DNA of 64,000 nucleotides from an uncultured Ruegeria sp. (GCF_947504215.1 NZ_CANNGO010000001.1:1012472-1076471); one strand, 5' to 3'. Counted from the first letter of the stretch, positions 17,152-26,018 are shown. Numbers and translations are program-made. Notes: generated by a model not told the origin, from the letters alone.

Positions 17152-17171
17152 TGCAAAAAAATTGTGCAATC
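17152..17171 (-). promoter_or_regulatory. 20-bp T-rich element, copy 1 (abuts nasS stop)
   Basis: Minus strand reads GATTGCACAATTTTTTTGCA, starting directly after the nasS TGA. The same element, with one base different, lies at 19034-19053 on the plus strand upstream of nasT. It resembles a -24/-12 promoter at first sight, but the GC-GC spacing is two bases too long. Function unknown; it may be a binding site or part of a leader RNA. Confidence 0.4.
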
Positions 17172-18341
17172 TCACCCGGTCGGCTCGAAAACGCGCCGGT
17201 CGAAAAACACGTTTCGAGGCAGAATCAGACTGCCATTGGTCGACGCGACCGCGGTCGACTCGGTCAATGCACCTTCCAGCTTCTCGGATGCACCGGGTGT
17301 TTCAACGCCAAGGCTCTGCAATTCGCGACGATACAGATCGCTGCGAAAGACTTTGGCTGCCTGACGTTCCGCAATACCAGCGTCCAACCCGTTTCGTATT
17401 GCAAGTTGATGCGCGACCCACTTCGCCTGACTACGCCATGGAAAGGTGGCGGCTCCGTCGAAGAACTCGACAAACCCCTCCACATGGCGCTGCTCTCCAA
17501 GCCCGGAAATCGTGAAGTCGCCTATAAGAGCGCGGTCGATCAACTCGGGCGAGACATTCAGATAGGCTTTGCGCGACAGCATCTCAGATGCGGTTGTCCG
17601 GCTTTCTGGGTTAGACAGCCACCGACCCGCGCGCCAGACCGTTCGCATAAGGCTGCCCAACAGGTGGGGCTCGGTTTCGGCCCAGCCGTTTCGGACGGCT
17701 AGCACCTTCTCCGGCGCACAGGTCCAGATTGCGCGACCCGGCAGGAGCAAAGTACCGACGCCGTCGTCTACGGCAACGGAACCCCAAGGTTCACCCACGC
17801 AGAAGGCATCGATCTCACCGGTCGCAAGTGCCTGCGCCATCAATGGCGGTGGTACGGTGCGAATTTCGACCTGTTTCGAAGCAAGTTCGGTTCCTGCTAC
17901 CCAATAACGTAGCAATTCGACATGCATCGAAAACGGGAAAGGCACCCCGAAGACAAGAACGTCGCTGGCAGCCTTGGTCAAGCCAGCGCCTGCCGCTTCG
18001 GCATCCTTAAAATCGAAGCCATATCCCAAATCGGCTAGCCGTCCCGCCAGATTGGTGCCAACACCAATCACGTTGCCATTCAGGGATAGGACGGACACCG
18101 CGGAAAGCGGTGTCGCGATGCCGCCCAAACCCAAGGCCATCGCCACAGGGATCGGAGAAAGCAAATGCGCTGCATCGACATGGCCAAAGGCCAGCATATC
18201 GCGCAGTGATGACCACGAAGGAGCTGGCTGCAGGTCCAGCGAGATGCCCTCGGCATGGTCGAACCCCATCTCGCGCGCGACGATCAACGGGGCCGCATCG
18301 ACCAGCGGCATATAAGCGACGGGTAAGGTAACGGTTCTCAC
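17172..18341 (-). CDS. nasS: NasS-type cytoplasmic nitrate/nitrite sensor (NrtA-like)
   Basis: 389 aa with the NrtA/CmpA fold (LPVAYMPLVDAAPLIVAREM at the N-terminus; FCVGEPWGSVAV) but no signal peptide, the mark of NasS. In characterised systems NasS holds NasT inactive and releases it when nitrate or nitrite binds. Its start overlaps the nasT stop by 4 bp (ATGA), so the two are translationally coupled. Adjacent ANTAR gene and missing export signal make NasS far more likely than a second transporter binding protein. Confidence 0.88.
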   Translation of the reverse strand: MRTVTLPVAYMPLVDAAPLIVAREMGFDHAEGISLDLQPAPSWSSLRDMLAFGHVDAAHLLSPIPVAMALGLGGIATPLSAVSVLSLNGNVIGVGTNLAGRLADLGYGFDFKDAEAAGAGLTKAASDVLVFGVPFPFSMHVELLRYWVAGTELASKQVEIRTVPPPLMAQALATGEIDAFCVGEPWGSVAVDDGVGTLLLPGRAIWTCAPEKVLAVRNGWAETEPHLLGSLMRTVWRAGRWLSNPESRTTASEMLSRKAYLNVSPELIDRALIGDFTISGLGEQRHVEGFVEFFDGAATFPWRSQAKWVAHQLAIRNGLDAGIAERQAAKVFRSDLYRRELQSLGVETPGASEKLEGALTESTAVASTNGSLILPRNVFFDRRVFEPTG

Positions 18342-18922
18342 GATAGCAACCCCGAAGCTGTCACTAAGGCTTCGGCTACATCCGCCACGCGCCGGTTCTG
18401 GTTCATCGCTGTTTTGCGCAGCAGAGCGTAGGCCTCATCCTCCTGAAAGCCTTTTGCTTTCATTATCAGCCCCTTGGCCCGGTCGATCAGCTTACGCTCT
18501 TCCAGTGCGCGGCGCGTTTCTTCCAATTCAACGCGCATCTGACGCAGCATCTGAAACCGTGCGATAGCGATATCCATAACGGGTTTGATCCGATCGGCCT
18601 GAAGACCGTCGACGACGTATGCGGACATGCCTGCCTCAACTGCTGCCTTGGCCAATCCGCCAGCCGCACTGGATACAAACATTGCCACAGGGCGTTCCAT
18701 TGGGCCCGAAGCAACGGTCAATTCTTCCAGCATATCGCGCGATGGATTGTCTATATCAATCAGAACAATGTCCGGGCTGTGCGTCGCAATCTGACGTGCT
18801 AACCCTGAGACATTACCGATTACAAAGACGTCTACATCTCCGGACTCTTTTAAGGCATCTACAATCGCGAAAGCGTGTTCTTGATTTTGCTCGACTACAA
18901 CGACAGTCAGGTGTTGTTTCAT
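18338..18922 (-). CDS. nasT: NasT-type ANTAR antiterminator
   Basis: 194 aa. A receiver-like domain (about 1-120; DIVLIDIDNPSRDMLEEL) precedes an ANTAR RNA-binding domain at about 130-194 (RRALEERKLIDRAKGLIMKA, then DEAYALLRKTAMNQNRRVAD). The receiver is a pseudo-receiver in NasT proteins and is not thought to need phosphorylation. It should bind the nas leader at 16902-17171 and block its terminator when NasS senses nitrate. First gene of the minus-strand run. Confidence 0.92.
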   Translation of the reverse strand: MKQHLTVVVVEQNQEHAFAIVDALKESGDVDVFVIGNVSGLARQIATHSPDIVLIDIDNPSRDMLEELTVASGPMERPVAMFVSSAAGGLAKAAVEAGMSAYVVDGLQADRIKPVMDIAIARFQMLRQMRVELEETRRALEERKLIDRAKGLIMKAKGFQEDEAYALLRKTAMNQNRRVADVAEALVTASGLLS

Positions 18923-19455
18923 GCGAACTCAATTGAGCCCAAGCTTTGTTGATGACAATTCGAAAACCATCAAACTCTCTGTCAGGCTACGGGTTCGCCC
19001 AATTTAACAGCGTTTATTTTGATGTAGCAGAATGATTGCACAGTTTTTTTGCATGCCGTCAAAGAAAACTGCTTTGAGCCTGGTCTCCGAGCATAGGATC
19101 GAGTTTTTGGCTCATACATCTGACGTTCACCTTGGGTCCCGAAGGACCAATACCATTCCCATCGGCAACGCGAAGTCGCATCTCGCTTGGGGAGCCCGTA
19201 GTTGTCGCAGTGCTGAATTTCGCTAGCAGTGGGGGCGGCCATTGTCTCAAGTCCGATTGGGCAACTCGACCCACGTGAACCCGAACCTGCGTGCGAATGT
19301 CGGATTTCCGCCGATTCTGTTAAAAAACAACGTGTTGCTGGCAGGTTGAAAACACACGGGGGACTCAGGCCCTAAGAAGACACTTTCAAAACCTGGGCTG
19401 CCGAGTCGGATCGATTCATTATTAATCCTGTCCACAAGATGTCGGGACTGAACGC
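18923..19455. other. Intergenic region upstream of nasT; no convincing gene
   Basis: 533 bp between nasT and the BKACE gene. Short frames on both strands (60-86 codons) overlap each other and have no recognisable family or ribosome site, so I do not call them. The region should hold the nasT promoter. It contains the second T-rich element (19034-19053) and, on the minus strand, a hairpin TTGGTCC-TTCG-GGACCCAA at about 19132-19150 with a stable C(UUCG)G loop and no following T-run. Confidence 0.5.
19034..19053 (+). promoter_or_regulatory. 20-bp T-rich element, copy 2 (upstream of nasT)
   Basis: Plus strand reads GATTGCACAGTTTTTTTGCA, 19 of 20 bases identical to the minus-strand copy at 17152-17171. 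It lies about 112 bp upstream of the nasT start, pointing away from it. Recurrence on both flanks of nasST, in opposite orientation, suggests a shared nitrogen-control or processing site; the protein or RNA involved is unknown. Confidence 0.4.
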
Positions 19456-20394
19456 CTAAAAGGCCACCCGATCTCCACCCTTCAAATCCAGAATTTCCCT
19501 AGCTTCATCGGGCGAAGCAACCTGACTGCCCAGATCCTCTACGATACGTCTAATTTTGGATACTTGCTGAGCATTGCTCTCGGCCAGTTTTCCGCGAGAG
19601 ATGAACAAACTGTCCTCCAGTCCGACACGAAGGTTACCGCCCATCTGGCTTGCAGTGGTGGCAAGTGCCATTTGCGCGCCGCCAGCTCCTAGAACGGACC
19701 AACGATAGTCGTCACCAAACAGCCTATCTGCAGTGTGTTTCATGAAGATCAGGTTATCGACCTCGGGGCCGATGCCACCGAGGATACCAAAAATGAACTG
19801 AATGAATATCGGCGCTTTGAACAGTCCTATATCCATACAGAACTTAAGGTTGTACAAATGGCCGACATCATAACATTCGTGTTCGAACTTGATGTCATGC
19901 GGGGCCAGAGTTTCGGCCGCTTCGCGAATGTCACGGAACGTATTGCGAAAGATGTTCTGATCGGAGTTCGCAACATAGTCCTTCTCCCAATCAAACTTCC
20001 AATCGTCATCGCCATACCGTTTGGCCAGTGGATGAAACGAGAAGTTCATCGAACCCATGTTCATAGAACACATCTCGGGGCTGAAAGTCTTTGCCGGATT
20101 GATCCGGTCCTGAATGGACAGTGTCAGCGATCCGCCAGTCGATAGGTTCACGACAGCATCCGTCGCTTGTTTGATGCGCGGCAGGAAAGGCGCGAAGTCA
20201 TTCGGGTCGACCGATGGTGAGCCGTTCTCGGGGTGGCGCGCATGCAGGTGCAGGATCGAAGCACCGGCCTCGGCAGCTTCGACCGCCTGCTGTGCGATGT
20301 CGTCATAGGTGTAGGGCAATGCATCTGACATTGTCGGCGTGTGGATTGCACCAGTTACGGCACAGGTGATTATGGTCTTTTTCTGTCGGGCCAT
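19456..20394 (-). CDS. Beta-keto acid cleavage enzyme (BKACE, formerly DUF849)
   Basis: 312 aa TIM-barrel enzyme. The zinc-binding HLH is at 49-51 in SILHLHARHPENG, with Arg53 and a typical NLSTGG segment. BKACE enzymes condense a beta-keto acid with acetyl-CoA to give acetoacetate plus a new CoA ester; members act on 3-keto-5-aminohexanoate, dehydrocarnitine, beta-ketoadipate and others. It is the last gene of the Liv-type operon, 4 bp after livM. The dehydrogenases upstream could generate its beta-keto substrate. The specific substrate is not readable from the sequence. Confidence 0.88.
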   Translation of the reverse strand: MARQKKTIITCAVTGAIHTPTMSDALPYTYDDIAQQAVEAAEAGASILHLHARHPENGSPSVDPNDFAPFLPRIKQATDAVVNLSTGGSLTLSIQDRINPAKTFSPEMCSMNMGSMNFSFHPLAKRYGDDDWKFDWEKDYVANSDQNIFRNTFRDIREAAETLAPHDIKFEHECYDVGHLYNLKFCMDIGLFKAPIFIQFIFGILGGIGPEVDNLIFMKHTADRLFGDDYRWSVLGAGGAQMALATTASQMGGNLRVGLEDSLFISRGKLAESNAQQVSKIRRIVEDLGSQVASPDEAREILDLKGGDRVAF

Positions 20395-20398
20395 GGGT

Positions 20399-21427
20399 TC
20401 AGTTTTCCTTGGATTGTCCGATGTGCTTCACGCGGTAGCCCAGCGGAAAAAGTTGCAGATCATAGCGGCTGCGGATAACGCCCCAGATGCCTTTGGGGGC
20501 CTTGAGCATGACGACAATCGCAACGACGCCAAGAACGATCAGGTAAGTTGTTCCGAGATCGGCCAGCGTTTCGCGCAGGGCAAAGAAAACAAGCGTGCCG
20601 ATAATCGGGCCCTCGATTGTGCCGATGCCGCCGATCACCACGATGAAGATGACAAAGGCGGTCCAGTCGTTGACGCTGAAGGCGGCATCCGGTGATATGC
20701 GCAGCTTTTGCAAGAAAATGAGGGCACCAATCATCGCGGTGAAGGCCGATGTGACGACATATACGATGAATTTTGTGCGCCAGATATCGATGCCAAGACT
20801 ACCGGCAGCCAGTTCGTTGTCGCGAATTGCCGTCAGCGCCAACCCTTGCCGAGAGCGCAGGAAGAGATAGACGGCTGTCACCACCAGAACAGCGGCCCCG
20901 AGCGCCAGCCAATAACTCAGCGCCTCTCGCATCGCTCGACCGGACGCCAGCGATTTCACGATGCCGACGGGCAGCGAAGATCCTGATCCCCCTCCAAGCG
21001 CAGAGATTTGTGCGAAGCTCAATCGAAAGACTTCGGCGATGACCCATGTACCTATGGCAAAATAGGCGCCGCGGAGCCTGAAGATCAGAACAGCAACCGG
21101 GATTGAGATCAAAGCCCCCAGCACTCCCGCGGCTGCGATAGCAACCAATGGATTCAACCCTCCCAGCATCGTAAGCGCGAAGAGCATGTAGCCGCCAAAG
21201 CCGACATAGGCCTGCTGACCAACCGAGACGAGACCGGCGTAACCCGCCATGAGGTTCCAAAGGGTGGCGAGGGACAGGTAGAGAAACAGCTCGCCCATCA
21301 GTCGCATGTCAGCGCGGCCCGCCCACCAGGGTGCTGCTATCAGAACGAGTAGAGTGACTGCGGCAAGGAGCGCAGCAACTCGGGCTGCTTTTGACGATCG
21401 AGATACGGAATAGTCTTGCAGATTCAT
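20399..21427 (-). CDS. livM: Branched-chain-type ABC transporter permease (LivM)
   Basis: 342 aa from the ATG at 21427, which overlaps the livH stop by 4 bp; a frame extends to 21577 but reads into livH. Hydrophobic throughout, with the LivM landmarks GYAGLVSVGQQAYVGFGGYM near the N-terminus and AFTAMIGALIFLQKLRISPD. Together with LivH it forms the inner-membrane channel. HAAT-family transporters carry amino acids, amides, urea or aromatic acids, so the name does not fix the ligand. Confidence 0.92.
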   Translation of the reverse strand: MNLQDYSVSRSSKAARVAALLAAVTLLVLIAAPWWAGRADMRLMGELFLYLSLATLWNLMAGYAGLVSVGQQAYVGFGGYMLFALTMLGGLNPLVAIAAAGVLGALISIPVAVLIFRLRGAYFAIGTWVIAEVFRLSFAQISALGGGSGSSLPVGIVKSLASGRAMREALSYWLALGAAVLVVTAVYLFLRSRQGLALTAIRDNELAAGSLGIDIWRTKFIVYVVTSAFTAMIGALIFLQKLRISPDAAFSVNDWTAFVIFIVVIGGIGTIEGPIIGTLVFFALRETLADLGTTYLIVLGVVAIVVMLKAPKGIWGVIRSRYDLQLFPLGYRVKHIGQSKEN

Positions 21428-22287
21428 CCGGAAACCCTCGGGAAGAGGCCGTTCGGACGAACGGCAAGAATGACAAGAAAGGCGATATGGCCAGCAAGCA
21501 GCTGCCAACCCGGATCGATCTTGGCACCGATGGTCTGCGCAACACCAAGGATCACGCCGCCAACCAGTGTACCCCAAAGGTTGCCGAGGCCCCCGATAAT
21601 GACGGCCTCGAAGCCAAAGATTAGACGACCGCCGCCGATTGAGGGATCAAAGCTGGTCCGAATCCCAAGCAGGATACCGGCAATCGCCGTCACACCTAGG
21701 GCCAGAGCCATGGCCAGACCAAAGATGTGCCGACGATTAAGGCCCATTAACTGGGCGATGTCCTGATTGTCCGAAACGGCACGGAACGCGCGCCCCAGAG
21801 CGGTATGATAGAAGGTCCATTGCAGCCCCCAGATCACCGCGATGGCGATACCGAAAGTGAGAAGCGGTAAGATTCCGAGTGCCACACCGCCCACGGCAAC
21901 GCTTGCTGTTTCCAGCGCACCGGCATTCAATGTTTGGGGGTCTGCGGTGTAGACCTCCAGCAACCCGTTCTGGATGATCACACTCAGGCCGAAGGTGACA
22001 AGCAAGGGCGGAAGAATATCGTCGCCTAAAGTTTGGTTCAGAAGGCCGCGCTGAAGGGCATATCCGATCAACGCCATTGCGGGAACAACGATCACCAAAG
22101 CAGCCATCGGATGCATTCCCGTCGCGGTCGTAACCGTCAGCCCGAGATACGCGGCCAGCACAATCAGGTCACCATGGGCAATATTGACCAGCCGCATGAC
22201 TCCAAAGATCAATGACAACCCTGCCGCGAACAGAGCGTAAAGCCCGCCGAGTAGAGTTCCCTGCACGATAGCGTTGAGCCATTCCAT
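21424..22287 (-). CDS. livH: Branched-chain-type ABC transporter permease (LivH)
   Basis: 287 aa from the ATG at 22287 (MEWLNAIVQGTLLGGLYALF, a standard LivH opening); an upstream extension to 22425 reads into livF. Contains the family stretch MRLVNIAHGDLIVLAAYLGL and FEAVIIGGLGNLWGTLVGG. It begins 1 base after the livF stop. Channel partner of LivM. Confidence 0.92.
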   Translation of the reverse strand: MEWLNAIVQGTLLGGLYALFAAGLSLIFGVMRLVNIAHGDLIVLAAYLGLTVTTATGMHPMAALVIVVPAMALIGYALQRGLLNQTLGDDILPPLLVTFGLSVIIQNGLLEVYTADPQTLNAGALETASVAVGGVALGILPLLTFGIAIAVIWGLQWTFYHTALGRAFRAVSDNQDIAQLMGLNRRHIFGLAMALALGVTAIAGILLGIRTSFDPSIGGGRLIFGFEAVIIGGLGNLWGTLVGGVILGVAQTIGAKIDPGWQLLAGHIAFLVILAVRPNGLFPRVSG

Positions 22288-22288
22288 G

Positions 22289-22996
22289 TTATTCAATCCC
22301 GAAATAAGCGCGCGAGATGTCTTCGCGCGAAACGGTGTCAGACGCGCTTTCCAGCGAAACGCGCCCCTCTTGCAGACAGTAGACCCGGCTCGAGACCGAC
22401 AGTGCCTTGGTGATGTCCTGTTCAACGATGATCGCGCTCATACCCTCGCCAATAATGCCGGGAAGCGCTTGGTAGATGTCCTTGATGATAATCGGTGCCA
22501 ACCCGAGGCTGATTTCGTCAAAGAGGATCAGATCGGGATTGGCCATGAGAGCCCGCCCGATAGCAACCATCTGCTGTTGACCGCCAGAGAGTGAAGTAGA
22601 GGCCTGATCTTTTCGCTCTTCAAGGATCGGAAACAGATCGTAGACGGCTTTCAGATCCCAGGGGCCTTTGCGGCCAACCTGAGCTCCGATCATCAGGTTC
22701 TCTTTGACTGACAAAGAGGGGAACAGTTGACGACCCTCGGGCACCATCGCCAGACCAAGTTCGGCAACCTCGTCCGCGCGAAGGCGGCTGATATCCTGCC
22801 CCCGGTAATGGATCTGACCCGGTCCGTTCGTCAGCAACCCTGTGATGGACCGCATCAAGGTGGTTTTTCCCGCACCATTTGCACCAATAATGGCAAGGAC
22901 TTCGCCCTCGCCTACGTCCAGTTCGACGTCGTAGAGCGCTTGGAAGTCGCCGTAGTATGAGTTCAAACCGCGTGTCTGGAGAATTGGATCATGCAT
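22289..22996 (-). CDS. livF: Branched-chain-type ABC transporter ATPase (LivF)
   Basis: 235 aa ABC ATPase of LivF size. Walker A GANGAGKTT at about 38-46, signature LSGGQQQM, Walker B LILFDEISLGLAP. It overlaps the livG stop by 8 bp. Works with LivG to drive the HAAT transporter encoded around it. Confidence 0.92.
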   Translation of the reverse strand: MHDPILQTRGLNSYYGDFQALYDVELDVGEGEVLAIIGANGAGKTTLMRSITGLLTNGPGQIHYRGQDISRLRADEVAELGLAMVPEGRQLFPSLSVKENLMIGAQVGRKGPWDLKAVYDLFPILEERKDQASTSLSGGQQQMVAIGRALMANPDLILFDEISLGLAPIIIKDIYQALPGIIGEGMSAIIVEQDITKALSVSSRVYCLQEGRVSLESASDTVSREDISRAYFGIE

Positions 22997-23717
22997 CGGC
23001 TTCGATCCCCAGGTAGATCTCTTTGACTTCAGTGCTTTCCATGATTGTTTGCGGCTCGCCCTCGGCGATCTTTTTTCCGAAATCGATAACGATCAGGCGG
23101 TCGACAACGGCCAGCAGGGCGTGCACGACGTGTTCGATCCAGATGATGGTGACGCCGGAGGCATGAATGTCCTTGATGGTTTGAACCAGTGATTTACACT
23201 CGGCTTCGGTCAGCCCACCGGCGATTTCGTCCAGCAGCAGCAATCTTGGCTTGGCGCAAAGCGCGCGCGTCAGTTCAAGGCGTTTTCGTTCCAGCAATGT
23301 CAGGCTGCCTGCAAGAACGTTTGCCTTTGGCAGCAGCTCGGTTTGATCCAGTACTTCCAGACAAAACCGTTCAGCTTGGTGCCCACGCAGCCCAGCCGAT
23401 TGCGTGGCAGCGATCATGGCGTTTTCGAAAACGGTCATGCCCGAAAACGGCTGCGGGACCTGAAACGAACGGGCGATCCCTGCATGGCTGCGTCTTGCCG
23501 CGCTCCATTTGGTGACGTTCTGACCATCAAAGTCGATACGTCCGGAATTCGGTTTCAACGTCCCTGTAATCAGATTGAACATCGAGGTTTTACCGGCGCC
23601 ATTGGGGCCAATCACCCCAAGTGCCTCACCTTGTTGGACCTGATAGTTCAGCGCATCGGCGACAGTGACTGCGCCAAATGCCTTGCTCAGGTCTTGGAGA
23701 TTCAGGATTGTTGTCAT
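22989..23717 (-). CDS. livG: Branched-chain-type ABC transporter ATPase (LivG)
   Basis: 242 aa from the ATG at 23717 (MTTILNLQDLSKAFG), preceded by GAGAGAAGC; a start ten codons upstream is possible. Walker A GPNGAGKTS, Walker B LLLLDEIAGGLTEAE. The ABC signature is weak (SLTLLERKRLELTRAL), as is usual for LivG. It follows the binding-protein gene by about 50 bp. Confidence 0.92.
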   Translation of the reverse strand: MTTILNLQDLSKAFGAVTVADALNYQVQQGEALGVIGPNGAGKTSMFNLITGTLKPNSGRIDFDGQNVTKWSAARRSHAGIARSFQVPQPFSGMTVFENAMIAATQSAGLRGHQAERFCLEVLDQTELLPKANVLAGSLTLLERKRLELTRALCAKPRLLLLDEIAGGLTEAECKSLVQTIKDIHASGVTIIWIEHVVHALLAVVDRLIVIDFGKKIAEGEPQTIMESTEVKEIYLGIEADA

Positions 23718-23767
23718 GCTTCTCTCGGATGAAGGGTTCGGCGCCAAGATCGGCGCCGAACAATTGG

Positions 23768-25048
23768 TCAGCCCAGCAGCTTCATGTCTGCCGTCACCGG
23801 AACCTCGGGCGCGGTGCTGTTTGCAACGATCTGCAACTCATACGCGTCCCCGGACTTTTGCCACTGACCGCCGACCAGTGGCGTCTTAGTTACGTTGTTC
23901 ATAGGCCCATCACCCCAGTTCACCGGTCCGACGATGGTATTCAGGTTCGTAGATGTGATCGCCGAGATGATCGAAGACGGGTCTTCCAGATCATCAGCCC
24001 GTTTGATCACGTCCGCGACGACCTCGAACAGAGCGTGTTTGAAACCAAGCGGTTGCGTCCACGGACGTCCCGACTCTGCTGTGTACCCTTCTGCCAGTTG
24101 TTTCGACGAAATGCCGGTCAGCGAGGACGAGAACGGGTGATGTGGAGACCACCAGACCTCGGTCGACAACCCATCGCCACGATCACCGAGCGATTCAATG
24201 ACAGACGGGAACAACAGCGCCTTGCCGATCGTGACGACCTTGGGGTTGAATCCTTGCTGTGCGGCCTGGCTCCAGAACGTCGCGAAATCCGGCGGGATCA
24301 TGTTGCCGGTAACGATTTCACATCCAGCCGCTTTAAACGCTGCAATCTGGTTTGAGAAGTCATCGGACAGCGGCTGATAACGGCCGGGATCGGTGAGCGT
24401 GTAACCGGTGGCGGCAAGCGGTTCGGGCAGACCCAGTTCCGCATCACCCCAGGCATTGCCGTCGGCATCGTTGGGGAAAAGCCCCCCCACGGTCTTGGCC
24501 ACGCCGGTCTTGTCCCACATGTCGAGGAATGCGGCGATAACGTCTTCAAGACCCCAGAAGAAGTGATAGGTGTTCTCAAACCCTTCGCCCGGAACGCCGT
24601 TGCGGCCAAAGAAGTACGGCTGCCATGGGCAGTCGGTTGTGATGCAAGGAACTTCATTAATCTCTGCCTGATCGGCGACAGGGTTCACGGTGTCCGGCGT
24701 TGAAGCCGCAACGATGATATCGACCTCATCACCCAAGATTAGGTCAGCGGCGACCTCTGCTGCTCGGTTTGGATTGGACTGGCTGTCTTTTGAGATAATT
24801 TCGACATTCCAGGTCTTGCCATTGTTGTCCAACCCCGCCGAAAAGACCTGCTGAATGGCTTGCAGCACATATTCGTCGGCCTCGGCAAAACCGGCCAGTG
24901 GCCCGGTGCGCGGGCTGACATTACCGATCCGCAGCGTCGGGTTCGCGGCATAGGCCCGCGTTGCCCGAAGGATGGCCGGCGCAGCAATCGCCGCTGTGGC
25001 ACCGGCTATGAAACCACGCCTCGTGGCTGTTTTGAAAATCCTTGTCAT
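23768..25048 (-). CDS. ABC transporter periplasmic binding protein, HAAT type
   Basis: 426 aa. An N-terminal Tat-like signal (TRRGFIAGATAAIAAPAIL, ending AYA) precedes a Peripla_BP_6 fold (LRIGNVSPRTGPLAGFAEAD; DSQSNPNRAAEVAADLI). It is longer than LivJ/LivK and more like binding proteins for aromatic or amide ligands, an impression rather than proof. The Tat signal suggests folding before export. It sits between the dehydrogenase gene and livG, so its ligand is probably the substrate of the upstream enzymes. Confidence 0.88.
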   Translation of the reverse strand: MTRIFKTATRRGFIAGATAAIAAPAILRATRAYAANPTLRIGNVSPRTGPLAGFAEADEYVLQAIQQVFSAGLDNNGKTWNVEIISKDSQSNPNRAAEVAADLILGDEVDIIVAASTPDTVNPVADQAEINEVPCITTDCPWQPYFFGRNGVPGEGFENTYHFFWGLEDVIAAFLDMWDKTGVAKTVGGLFPNDADGNAWGDAELGLPEPLAATGYTLTDPGRYQPLSDDFSNQIAAFKAAGCEIVTGNMIPPDFATFWSQAAQQGFNPKVVTIGKALLFPSVIESLGDRGDGLSTEVWWSPHHPFSSSLTGISSKQLAEGYTAESGRPWTQPLGFKHALFEVVADVIKRADDLEDPSSIISAITSTNLNTIVGPVNWGDGPMNNVTKTPLVGGQWQKSGDAYELQIVANSTAPEVPVTADMKLLG

Positions 25049-25091
25049 TGCGTCCTCCCTTCACCGGCCTCCCGCCAGTGTTTGATTGATC

Positions 25092-26018
25092 TTACAAAGT
25101 CTTCTCGAGATTCTTCAGATGCGTTGCGACACGCTGGCGAACTTCATCCGCCTCGCCTTCGGCCCACTTTCTGAACCCTTCGCCGGATTTCATGCCCAGC
25201 TTGCCCGCATCGACGAGCGCCTTGAGATAGGTTGAGGGGCCCTTGTGCGCCTCAAGATCGTGCAGCACGTTTTCATGGATATCGAGCGTCAGATCGGTGC
25301 CAACAAGGTCAGCGTTCTCTAACGGTCCAAGCACTGCCAACCGGCGGCCAAAACTGGACTTGATTACGGTATCAACCGCCTCTGCGTTGCAGATACCGTT
25401 TTCCACCAGGCTGACCGCTTCACGCCATAAGGCGTGCTGAAGCCGGTTTCCAATAAAGCCGGGCACATCCTTTTCGACCATCACCGGAGTTTTTCCGGCA
25501 TCCTTCAATAGATCGTACATTGTCTGTGCAGTCTCTGAGTCTGTCCACTCAGTCTTGATGACCTCGACCAACGGGATCATATGCGGCGGGTTCCACCAAT
25601 GCGTTCCGATGGCCCGGTTTTTCAGCCGCAAACCAGACATGATCTGAGTGATCGGCATGACCGAAGTATTGGATGCGAGAATGCAAGTCTCTGGTGCGTG
25701 CGCCTCGATTTCAGCAAATATCTCTTGCTTAAGTTCCAATTTTTCCGGCGCCGCTTCGAAAACCGCGTCCGCAGTTCGGACTGCATCTGCCGTTGTCGCA
25801 AAGACCTCAATCAACTTGAGGGTCTTTGTGATGGTCGCTTCGCCATCCCCCATCGCGGCCATACTGGTGCGAATGCGCTCTGACACTGTGTTCCGAGCCT
25901 CTTCCACAGGATCTGTGACGGCGACGTATTGGCCTGCTTTTGCCAAAGTCAGTGCAATGCCATGGCCCATCAGGCCTGCGCCAATCACTGCCATCTGCTG
26001 TTTTTTACGCACCATCAT
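25092..26018 (-). CDS. 3-hydroxyacyl-CoA dehydrogenase family enzyme
   Basis: 308 aa. NAD-binding GAGLMG at 13-18; catalytic His140 (GTHWWNPPH), Asn143 and Glu152 (LVEVI) follow the HAD pattern. The family also includes L-carnitine dehydrogenase and L-gulonate 3-dehydrogenase, which act on free 3-hydroxy acids. Next to a BKACE gene, oxidation of a 3-hydroxy acid to a beta-keto acid is an attractive role (inference). It follows the SDR stop directly and precedes the binding protein. Confidence 0.85.
   Translation of the reverse strand: MMVRKKQQMAVIGAGLMGHGIALTLAKAGQYVAVTDPVEEARNTVSERIRTSMAAMGDGEATITKTLKLIEVFATTADAVRTADAVFEAAPEKLELKQEIFAEIEAHAPETCILASNTSVMPITQIMSGLRLKNRAIGTHWWNPPHMIPLVEVIKTEWTDSETAQTMYDLLKDAGKTPVMVEKDVPGFIGNRLQHALWREAVSLVENGICNAEAVDTVIKSSFGRRLAVLGPLENADLVGTDLTLDIHENVLHDLEAHKGPSTYLKALVDAGKLGMKSGEGFRKWAEGEADEVRQRVATHLKNLEKTL

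Larger units (their letters stand above)
16902..17171 (-). promoter_or_regulatory. nas operon leader with probable NasT-controlled attenuator
   Basis: A 270-nt untranslated region between nasS and nrtA. Near its 5' end an imperfect 12-bp inverted repeat with an 8-nt AG-containing loop lies at 17124-17155 (arms TGCACTGCAGCA / TGCTGCGGTGCA). Near its 3' end is a terminator hairpin (separate entry). In known NasS/NasT systems, free NasT binds paired stem-loops in such a leader and prevents termination. The gene order nasT-nasS-leader-nrtA fits this exactly. I could not identify two canonical ANTAR hexaloops with certainty. Confidence 0.65.

Noticed and set aside
17152..17171. Sigma-54 (-24/-12) promoter before nrtA
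   Set aside because: TTGCAC and TTTTGCA resemble the two boxes, but the G of the first and GC of the second are two bases too far apart and the first box lacks GG.
17172..18341. Second nitrate transporter binding protein
   Set aside because: No signal peptide and coupled to an ANTAR gene, so NasS is the better call.
18982..19242. 86-codon minus-strand protein upstream of nasT
   Set aside because: No ribosome site, overlaps another equally long frame, and spans the T-rich element and promoter region.
23678..24355. 225-codon plus-strand frame
   Set aside because: Antisense to the periplasmic binding-protein gene; no recognisable family.
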